A stretch of 64,000 nt of DNA from Duganella sp. Leaf126 (GTDB taxonomy: Bacteria > Pseudomonadota > Gammaproteobacteria > Burkholderiales > Burkholderiaceae_D): NCBI RefSeq assembly GCF_001423125.1, contig NZ_LMNW01000023.1, positions 1,199-65,198 on the forward strand. The letters are read 5' to 3'. How positions within the stretch are numbered: the stretch's first letter is position 1; every line of letters begins with the position of its first letter. A program made the translations under genes and the position numbers. The notes below the pieces were generated by a model, which saw only the letters and a program-made list of their open reading frames with translations, was not told where the DNA came from and did no database searches. Below, in pieces: positions 35,701-45,000 of this stretch.

Positions 35701-36018
35701 AGTGGCCGGTCCCACCGGCGCTTCGGCCAGGTCCCAGCCGGCTGCCTCGGGCGGCACGATCCACTGGCGCAGGCCTCGATAGCCTTCGACGGTGCTAAAA
35801 CGGGCGCACAGCTGGGTGTGGCGCAGCGCCAGCGCCCGCACTGCAGCGCGCAGCCGCGGCAACACGAGCGGGCCGCCGATGGCGATGGTCAGGACGATGG
35901 CATCGCCTGCGCCCGTGTCGCAGCCCTGGCCGGGGGCGCCGGATCCGGGCGCCACGGCGCGCTGCTCCGCGCTCAGCGCAAAGTGGTCCACCACGTGCAC
36001 GGTGTCGGGCGCGTTCAT
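32779..36018 (-). CDS. NRPS with N-terminal interface-type domain: I-A(Asp)-T
   Basis: 1079 aa, starting at ATG 36016-36018, which overlaps the TGA of the upstream NRPS (ATGA). The first 430 residues are condensation-like in outline but have no HHxxxDG: the equivalent place reads LPALVADRRS (about 140-150). This fits the published 'interface' domain that recruits an Asp beta-hydroxylase. A domain about 450-955, specificity reading D-L-T-K-I-G-H-V-G-K, an Asp-type code. T domain near 1000 (LGGHS), then an arginine/alanine tail. There is a Gln-rich insertion in the A-domain C-terminal part (QAPQQAPQQAQQQ). The protein has no true C domain, so it must use the unpaired C domain at the end of the upstream NRPS. 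Confidence 0.87.
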   Translation of the reverse strand: MNAPDTVHVVDHFALSAEQRAVAPGSGAPGQGCDTGAGDAIVLTIAIGGPLVLPRLRAAVRALALRHTQLCARFSTVEGYRGLRQWIVPPEAAGWDLAEAPVGPATAAGTPAGSSAAQVVLHALAEDRWRLAWRLPALVADRRSAEILYRDLVRAYAGLADEQPLQYAEFAAWRRDLEQGEDGDAGRAYWSDLARHAPLHLSYRAAAAAAADDRQPPGVERHDLDTSVSASLVRVAAAHAVAVPVLLQAAWWALLALIQGHGEFAAGWRHDCRRDYEVMDGAVGVFEKILPLAITLTLDEPFHQWLARCAQMLAQHVAAQEFAPLAAAGTIAAGAGFACGDLPPAVTDGGVTFACGALPDGALRFELELLVEFDGAQPRRLNLRHAPCYGAAAVARLLQQLVTLLAALERDQALPIDRLPVVGAAERAALLALAAETIDIGERMLPQRLADWARATPGAPALQARDLALDYRQLDQRVNRLAHWLRAQGVSSGSIVALALPRSGALVVTLLAVLRAGAAYLPLDPDWPQARVAAILDDARPALLLTPAEDGQRGAVRCVSLAALAPQLAQWPATEPAHLPAADDAAYVLYTSGSTGAPKGVIIEHRQLLNYALAASSGLGLAEAKRFALSSALAADLGNTTLFGALFNGACLVVADTADMQTPADFARFIREGGIDCLKIVPSHLDALLDDESPALPARVILGGEATPRRLLARLHALAPQTLIFNHYGPTETTVGVMTHFHRPGTPAPAVLPLTQVMANCRVLVLDRHGALVPTGALGELYVGGAQLCRSYLNRPGEPFVADPLDPGARLYRTGDLARHLPEGGIELAGRADHQLKLRGYRIEPAEVEAALLALPGMRQAVVAPHGEGGQRRLVAWVVASVPPVPQHQAHVQAQAPQQAPQQAQQQEARDQSAQVAAWLAALRAVLPDVMVPAAIVPLPALPRLGNGKVDLRALPAPGHPVQQPAEAQVAPATALEWLVAHLMGEVLEQPAPGMDDDFFALGGHSLLVIKLVGRIRKALHVEFAPGLVFDHPTPAALARAVAALAGDGAQLEQVADLRRQLAGMTPAARAALLQGAPA

Positions 36019-39000
36019 GCCGCACCGCCCTGCGGCAGCTGCGCGCGTCCGGTCATTTCGCTCATCGCCACCACGATCTTGCGCGGCCCCTGGAACGGGT
36101 CGCGCGCATGCGCAGCCAGCATATTGTCGAGCATGACGACATCGCCCTGGCGCCAGTCGAAACGCACCGCACAAGCCTCGTACAGTTCACCGATCAGGCG
36201 CATCACCGCATCGTCGATCGGGGTGCCGTCGCCGTAATACACATGGCGCGGCATGCGGTCGATGCCGACCATGGCCAGCAGGTCGTCGCGCACTTCCGGT
36301 TCCAGGAAATAAATGTGATGCAGCTGCACCTGGTTGAAGAAACTGCGCTCGCCGGTCAGCGGATGGGTGATCACGGCCGGGCACACGGTGCGCGTTTGCA
36401 GCGTATCGTCGTCGAACCAGCGGCAGGCGATGCCGGCCGCCGCGCAGCGCGCTTCGACTTCGGCACGGTCGTCGGTGTTATAGAAATCGCGCCACGAAAC
36501 ATCGAATTTTTCGGTGAACGTGCGCACGTACATCAGCTGCTTGCGTTCGAACACCTCCACCACCTCGGGCGGCAGACGACGCAGCATTTCCCGGCAATCG
36601 ACGATCGGCGTGGCGCCGCCGACAGGCGCCGGCAGCTCGCAGAAGAACCACTGCTTGCGCGGCCAGCGGTCGAGGTGGGAACTCTCGTTGTGGAACAGGA
36701 TCATCTGCTGCTCGGGATACGGCGTGGAACGGTAGGTCTTCTTGCCGCCCTCCTTCTTCGGCAGGTCGCCGTACTCGCCATACAGCTGGTCGTCGATCGC
36801 TTCGGCAAACGACTCGAATTCCTGCGGCGATTGCAGTCCGAAGCCTCGGAACACGATGCCGCCATGCTGGCGCAGGGTGGCGTCGATCCAGTCGCGCTGG
36901 CTGCGCGCCCACGCCACCGGATCGAGATCGTCGGCAACCGGCTCGATCAATTGCGGAAAATCGCGTCCGGCATGCAGCGCTGCCTGGCGGATGGTGGCGC
37001 GCGGCGCCGGCCTGGCACCGGCCTGCGGCATCGTCTTTTTCAGGCCGGCGAGCTTGTTGACGGCAAGCGGCGTGGCGGCAGTTCGGTCCATGGTGTCCTC
37101 GGTGTACGGTATTTGCGTGGCTGGGATGTGGTGGGGGGTATGATCGGTGCGCTCGCTGCGTTCGATGTTGCGTTGGGGGTGGTGCTGGACATGGCGATCG
37201 ACCGTGCGGCGGAACTCGGCAAGCGGCGTGGCCGGCGCGCCGAGCGCCTGTTCGAGCGTGGCCAGCCAGGCTTGCGCCAGCCGTTCCACGCTGTCGCGCG
37301 CGAACAGCGCGGTCGAAAATACCCACTCGCCTGCCAGCGCGCCGCCATCGCGGGGTTCCAGGAACAGCGCCATGTCGAACTTGGAGTAGCGCGCCACGGG
37401 CGGCAGCACGGTCGCTGCCACGCCCGGCATGTCCAGCGTGCCGGCCGGCGTGTTCTGCAGCACGAACAGCAGTTGCACGAGCGGGTTCCAGCGGCGGTCG
37501 CGCGGTGTGCCCGCCGCTTCGACGATGCGGTCGAACGGCAGGTCCTGGTGCTCGAAGGCAGCCAGCGTGGCACGCGTGGTGCGCTCGAGCAGCGCGGCAA
37601 AATCGTCGCCCGCCGCCACCTGCGAGCGCAGCGGCAGCACATTGACGAAGAAGCCGATCAGCCCTTCGAGGTCGCTGTGGCCACGGCCCGCGACATCGGT
37701 GCCGATCACGATGTCGTCGGCCAGGGTCAGGCTGTGCAGCATCAGCTGGAAGCTGGCCAGCAGTACCATGAACGGCGTTGCCCCGGTGGCCCTGGCCATG
37801 CTATCGACCCTGCTCATCAGCGCCGCCGGCACCGTGAAGTGCGCGGTGTCGCCCTTCAGCTGCGCCACCGGTGCGCGCTGCCTGTCCAGCGGCAGCGCGA
37901 GCACGGCGGGGGCGCCGGCCAGCGCCTGGCGCCAGAACGCGGTTTGCCGCGCGCCCTCGGGGCCGGCCAGCACCGTGTGCTGCCAGGCCGCATAGTCGGC
38001 GTATTGCAGCGGCAGCGGCGCCAGTTGCGGCGGCGCGCCGTCGCAGAAGGCCGCATAGGCGAGCGCCAGTTCGCGCGTGAGCACGCCCACCGACCAGCCG
38101 TCGGCCACGATGTGGTGCAACGAGAACAGCAGCAGGAAGGTGTCGTCATCGGTGCGCAGCAGGCCGGCCCGGATCAGCGGCCCCCGTTCGAGGTCGAATG
38201 GCTGCTGCGCTTCGCTGCGCATGGCCTGCGCGACCGCCAGTGCGCGGGCCGGCGGGTCCAGCGCGCGCAGGTCGGTCACGGGCAGCTGCAGCGGCAGGCG
38301 GTCGGCGATGGTCATGCACGGGTAGCCGTCGGGATCGGCCGCGTTCTCGGGATAGCGGCTGCGCAGGTTTTCATGGCGCGCCACCAGCCAGTCGAGCGCG
38401 CAGGCCAGTGCGGGTACGACGAGCCGGCCTGTCAGCCGCACGGTCGCGCCCATGTTGTAGGCGGGCGAGGCGCTGCCGGCCAGCCGCTCCACCAGCCACA
38501 GTCGCTGCTGCGCCAGCGACATCGGCAACGACAGCGGCAGCGGCGCGCCGGTGCGCGGCAACGCCTGCAGTGGCGGCAAGGCCGGCTGCGCAGATGCCTG
38601 ACAGTCGGCGATGGCCGCCGCCATCGCCGCCAGCGTCGGCGCACCGAAGACGCTGCGCAGCGGCAGTTCGCACTGCAGCGTCATGCGCACACGCGCGATC
38701 AGGCGCATGGCCAGTAGCGAATGGCCGCCCAGCGCAAAGAAATTGTCGTCGCGGCGCACATGAGGCAGCGCCAGCAGCGTGCACCAGATGGCCGCGAGCG
38801 CCTGTTCGCGATCGCCCTGCGGCGGCGCCTCGTCCCGGTCGGCGCCCGGCGCTGCAGACGCCGGCGCCGGCAGCGCGCTCCGGTCCACCTTGCCTGCTGG
38901 GCTCATCGGCAAGCGCCCCAGCGTCACGATCGCGGCCGGCTGCATGTACTCGGGCAGCGCGGCCGCCAGCGCCTGGCGCATTGCCGCCACCTGGTCGGCG

Positions 39001-42000
39001 CCCAGCTGCGGGCTGATGTAGCCCACCAGCTGCAGACCGGCGGCGCCGTCCCGTGCCACCACCACCGCTTCACGCACGGCCGGCTGCGCCAGCAGTTGCG
39101 CCTCGACTTCCCCCAGTTCCACGCGGAAGCCGCGGATCTTGACCTGGTGATCGAGGCGCCCTAAATAGTCGAGCTGACCGTCGCGCCAGCGCACCAGGTC
39201 TCCGCTGCGATAGCGGCGCGCGCCGGGCGCGCCGTGCGGGTCGGGCACGAAGCGTTCGGCCGTCAGGCCGGGCCGGCCCAGGTAACCGCGCGCCAGCAGT
39301 GCGCCGCCGATGCACAGTTCGCCGGCGGCGCCCGGCGGCGCCAGCGCCAGGTCGGCGTCGAGCACCTGCACGGCGCGGCCCGGTAGCGGTACGCCGATCG
39401 GCATCTGCACCGGTGCTGCCGCGCCCTCGGCCACGTAGGGCGTGCAGTCGAGCACTGTCGCGGTGACCGTGGCCTCGGTCGGACCGTAGGTATTCAGTAG
39501 CCGGATCGGCGCCATGCCGGCCTGGCGCCAGGCCTGCAGCGTTTCCGGCGGCATCGCCTCGCCGCCGGCATGGACCTGGCGCAGCGCACCATAGTCGCGC
39601 GGGCCGCGCGCGGCAAAATCCTGCACCAGCAGCGACCAGTAGGCGGTCGTCAGGTCGGCCACGGTGATCCGGTGACGGTGTAGCGCTGCGTAGAACATCT
39701 CGCTGTCCCACAACTCGGGGCCGCGCAAGACCAGCGCAGCACCGGTGCACAGCGTGGGCCAGGTCTGCTCGACGAAGCCGTCGAAATTGAGGGTCGAGAA
39801 CTGCAGCATGCGGTCCTGCGCCGTCAGCCCGAAGAAGCCGACCGACACCTGTACATGGCGGCTCAAGGCCTGGTGGGTGATGCCCACGCCTTTCGGCTTG
39901 CCGGTCGAACCCGAGGTATAGATCACGTAGGCCAGGTGCTGGCCCAGCGTCCGTACACCGGAGTCGTGGTCGTGCGCAGTTGGGGCCTCCACCACCTGGT
40001 CCACCTGGTCCACCTGGTCCACCAGCTGCACCGCGACCGCAGGCGGCAAAACGGGCAGCAGCGGCAGCACCGCGTTCTGCGTCAGCAGCAGCGCCATGCC
40101 GCTGTCGGCAATCATGTGCGCGAGGCGCTCGGCCGGGTAGCCGGGATCGAGCGGCACGTAGGCGGCGCCCGTTTTCAGGATCGCCAGCAGGCCGATCAGC
40201 ATGTCCACCGAACGCTCGATGGCGATGCCGATGCGCGCCTCGGGCGCCGCGCCGCGCGCGATCAGCGCATGGGCCAGGCGGTTGGCGCGCAGGTTGAGCG
40301 CGCCGTAGGTCAGCGTGCGGTCGCAGGCGATCAGCGCGATGGCCTCGGGCCGCAGCGCCGCCTGCAGCGCGAATTGCGCCTGCACCGGCAGGTCGTTCCA
40401 GGGGCCGCCAGCGTTGCGGCCCAGCTGCAGCACCGCCTGGGCTTCCCTGGTAGCGAGCATGGCCAGGTCGGCCAGCGGCGCGTCGGCGCTGGCGCCGGCC
40501 AGTGACAGCAACAGATTGCGGTAGTGCCCCATCAGTTCGGACAGCGCCGCAGCGGGCAAGCGCCCGGTATCGGCGCTGAACAGCACGTCGATGTGCTGGT
40601 CGGGCATGACTTCGATGGTGAGACCGTAGTTGCTTTGTTCGTGGTTGTCGCGCTGGTGCAGGTGCAGCGGGCCTTGCGGCGTTTCGCACTGCCAGCGCCG
40701 GCCCTGCGCCAGCGGCAGGTTCTGGAACACCATCAGCGTATCGAACAGCGCGCCGCCGTGGGCCGCTTGCTGCTGGATCTCGGCCAGCGGACTTTGTTCG
40801 TACTCGCGGATCGCGCCGTTTTCCTGCTGCACGGCCTGCAGGAAGCGCGCCAGCGCCAGCGCCGGGCGCGGATACAGCCGCAATGGCAGCGTGTTGATGA
40901 ACACCCCGAGCATGTCCTGCGCATCGGCAAGGTCGGTCGGCCTGCCGGCCGATGTGACGCCGAAGGTCACGTCGTGCTGACCGCTGTAGCGCGCCAGCAG
41001 GAGTGCCCAGGCCGCCTGCATCACCGTATTGAGCGTGACCTGCGCCTGGCGCGCGAGCTGGCGCAGCGCCCCGGCAGTCGCCGGCGCGATGGGCAAGGTC
41101 TGCGTGTGATGGCTGCCGCTGGCCGCAGCCGGTCCGCGCAGCGGCGCCAGCGGCGTGGCGCCTTCCATGCCAGCCAGGCGGGCGCGCCAGAAGGCTGCGC
41201 CGCGGGCCGGGTCGCCCTGGCGCAGCAGCCAGTCGATATACCGGCGGTACGCCGGGCGCGGGCGCAGGGCAGGCGCTGCGCCGGCCGCCCCTGCCCGGTA
41301 GCGCTCGAGCACCTCTTCGAGCAGCATGACCGAACACCAGCCATCGACGATCAGGTGATGACGGCTCCAGATCAGCAGCCACTGCTGCGGCGCCAGCCGT
41401 ATCAGCGCCACCCGCATCAGCGGCGCCTGCGCGAGCGCGAAGCCGCGACGGCGGTCGGTGCGGCACAAGTCGTCGAGGGCCCGGGCTTGCGCCGCGCGGT
41501 CGAGCGCCTGCCAGTCGTGCAGCTGCAAGTCGAGTCGGGCATTGGCTACCACGCATTGCAGCGGCTGTTCCAGGCCGTGCCAGGCGAAACCGGTGCGCAG
41601 GATGGCGTGGGCGTCGATCGCCTGCTGCCAGGCGTCGCGCATCGCCTCGGGCGCAAACGGGCCGTTCAGTTCCAGCACCAGCTGGTTGCAATACACACCG
41701 CTGCCCCCGGCCTCGGCGTCGAGCCGGCTGTGAAACAGCAGGCCGGTTTGCAGCAGCGACAGCGGGTAGGCATCCTGCAGACCCGGATACGCTTGCTGCA
41801 GCGCCGATAACTGCAGCGGATCGAGTCCGGCCAGCGCAAACGGCACATCACACGGCTGCGGCGCCGCATCAGGTCCGGCCTCACCGTCCGGCCCGTTCCG
41901 GAACTGCGGTGCGCAGGCCGTCGCCGGGTGTTCTTGCAGCGCTTCTGCCGCTCGCTCGACCGCATCGACCGCACCGACCGCAGCGACCGCATCGACCGAG

Positions 42001-45000
42001 GGGAGGCGATCGGGCGCCGTGTCAGGCGCGTTCCGGTACGCGACTGGCGCTGCCGAAGCTGCAACAGCGGCAGCGGCACTCGACGTACCCGGCACCTGAA
42101 CCGGCGGCGGCAGGCAGGCCGCCAGTTGCGCGATGGTCGGATGATCGAACAACTGCTTCGGTGTGAGTTTGAGTCCCAGCTTGCGCGCCTTGGCAACCAG
42201 CTGCAGACCGAGGATGGAATCGCCGCCGCTGGCAAAGAAGTTGGCGTCGAGCGCCACCTGCTCGGCCGTGCCGCCGAGTACTTCGGCCCATAGCAGCGCC
42301 AGCGTGGCCTGGTGGCCAGTATGCGGCGCCTGCTGCGCCGGCGCCAGCGGACCGGGCATGGCGGCCGGCTCCGGCAAGCCTTTGCGATCGACCTTGCCGT
42401 TGGCCAGCAGCGGCAGCCGGGCCAGCACCTGCCAGGCGGCAGGCACCATGGCGTCGGGCAGGGCCAGCGCCATGGCAGCCCGCACATCGTCGATCAGCTG
42501 CCCGGCCGGCGCGCTGCGATCGCGCGCGACCAGGCTGGCCACCAGGCGCAAGCCCGCGCCGCCCGGCTGCGCCCGCGCCACCACGGCAGCGTTGGCCAGC
42601 TCCGGGCGGGCCTTGAGCCAGGCTTCCACCTCGCCCAGCTCGACCCGGAAACCACGGATCTTGACCTGGTCGTCGGCGCGTCCGAGGAATTCCAGCACGC
42701 CGCCATCGAGCATGCGCACGCGGTCGCCGCTGCGGTACAGGCGCGCGCCCGGGACGCCGGAAACCGGATCGGGCACGAAGCGCTCGGCGGTCAGGTCCGG
42801 GCGGTGCAGATAGCCGCTGGCCACGCCGGCGCCGCCCAGATACAGTTCGCCGACGGCGCCCAGCGGCAGCAGGTTGGCGCGTGCGTCGAGCACGCAGGCG
42901 ATGCGGCCGGCCAGCGGGGCGCCAACCGGCACATAGGTGGACAGCCCCGGCTGCGCCAGCGCCGCATCCTGGGTCAGGCAGCCCACGGTCGCTTCGGTGG
43001 GGCCGTAATGGTTGACCACGCGGCAGTCGGGTAGCAAGGCGTTGACGCGCCGGACCAGGTCCGGATCGAGCCCCTCGCCGCCCAGTACCAGGCAGCGGCG
43101 CGGCAGCAGCCGTTGCGGACGGTCCACCGCCAGCAGGGCTTTCAGGTGCGACGGCACGATTTTCAGGCAGTCGACCGGCTGGCGTTCGAGCTGCTCGGCC
43201 AGGGTTTCCGGGTCGGCGCTGGCAGCGTCGGCGATCAGGCGCAGGGTGCGGCCGGTCAGCAGCGCACCGAACCATGCCGTGTATCCGAGGTCGGCGGTCA
43301 GCGACGACAAGGCCGTCAGGCTGGCGTCCGGCGGCAGATCGAGGCGCGGCATCAGGCCCGTCACGTACTGCGCCAGGTTGCCCTGGCTGAGCACCACGCC
43401 CTTGGGCGCGCCGGTGGAACCGGAGGTGTAGATCAGATACGCCGGCTGCGATGGCAGACAGATTGGCGCGCGCCAGCGGCCGGCGGCGCCGTCGGCCGCG
43501 TCGGCGCCGGCTTGCGGGTCGTCCACGGCGAGCCATGGCCGGCCCGCCAGCAGCGTCGGCGCGGCGCCGCTGCCCAGCGTCAGCACCACGCCGGCGTCGT
43601 CGAGCAGCTGGCGCAGGCGCTGCGCGGGCAGGCTGCCGTCGAGGCACAGGTAGGCGGCGCCCGCGCGCCACGCCCCCAGCATGGCTACCATGAGCGGCGT
43701 ATCGCGCGCCAGCAGCAGGCCGACGCGGTCGCCGCTGGCCACGCCGGCGCCCTGCAGCCGCTGCGCCAGGCGCAGCGCGGCCCGATCCAGCTCGGCGTAG
43801 GTCAGTGTCCCGCTTGGCCCGTCGAGTGCGAGCGCCTGCGGCCGCAGCGCGGCCTGGTGTTCGAACATCGCCAGCGCGGTTGCAGTCAATTCGGCCGCGG
43901 CAGCCGGGGCCGGCCCGGGCAAGGCCGGGCCGGCTGCCAGCGACAGGTGGCGCGGATCGAGCAGCAGCTGGCTCAGGCGCGCCTGCGGATGGGCCACGAT
44001 GTCGCGCAGCAGCGCGCGGAAGTGCCGCACCATGCGCTCGATCGTACCGGCGCAGAACAAGCTGGTGTCGTAGCGCCACTGCCCGAGCAGTCCCTGGCCC
44101 GAATCCTGCCAGCGCAGATTCAGGTCGTTGGCGGCGCCGCGCTGGGTGGCAAACAGTTCGCGCGCCACATGGCGGTCCAGCACCGTGCGTTCGCCGCGCG
44201 GCACCAGCGTCATCATGTGGCGGAACAGCGGCGCCCGCGCGCCGTCGTGCAGCGGCGCAAAGCGCTCGGTCATCAGCGCCAGCGGATACTGCTGGTGTTT
44301 CAGCGCCGTGCGCAGCTGCTGCCAGCAGGCAGCCAGAAACGCCGCGAACGGCGGGTTGCTGCGGCAGTCGGCGCGCACGGGGATGGCGTTGAGCGTAAAG
44401 CCCAGCAGTTCGCGGTAACGCGCGCCGCTATGGCCCGCCACCGGCGTACCGACCAGGAATTCGTCCTGTCCGGTGTAGCGGTGCAGGAACACCAGATAGG
44501 CGGCCAGCAGCACGCCGTACAGCGATGTGCCATGGCTGGCGGCCAGTTGCCGCAGCTGGTCCGCCTCCTCGGCGTCGATGTGGAACTCCACTTCGGCGCC
44601 CTCGAACGCGGGCGCCGCAGGCCGTGCAAAATCGGTGGCCAGCAACAGGGCGCCGGGGTCGCCGGCCAGGCGCTCGCGCCAGAACCGTTCGAGCTTGTGA
44701 CCGCGCGGTCCGGCCAGCATGGCGCTGTGCTGGTCGAGCCATTCGCGGTACAGCGCATCGCTGCGCGCAACCGGCGTCTGGCCGGCGCGCAGCGCTTCGT
44801 AGGCCCGGAACAGGGTCTCGAGGAACACGAAGCTGCTGCCGAAATCGGCGGCGATATGGTGCATGACGGCGACCAGGTAGGTGCGCACCCGGCCGCCATC
44901 GTGATCGATCAGCACGCGCGCCCGCACCGGCGCGTCGGTTTCCAGCGCAAACGGCTGGTCGGCATGGCGCTCGAGTACAGCCCGCGCGGCGGCCGGACCC

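Noticed and set aside
37040..37110. Separate start for the dioxygenase domain at the Met near 37091 (MDRTAATPLAVNK)
   Set aside because: The frame runs on from the C domain without a stop, and I see no strong ribosome binding site. I kept it as a fusion, but an internal start cannot be excluded.
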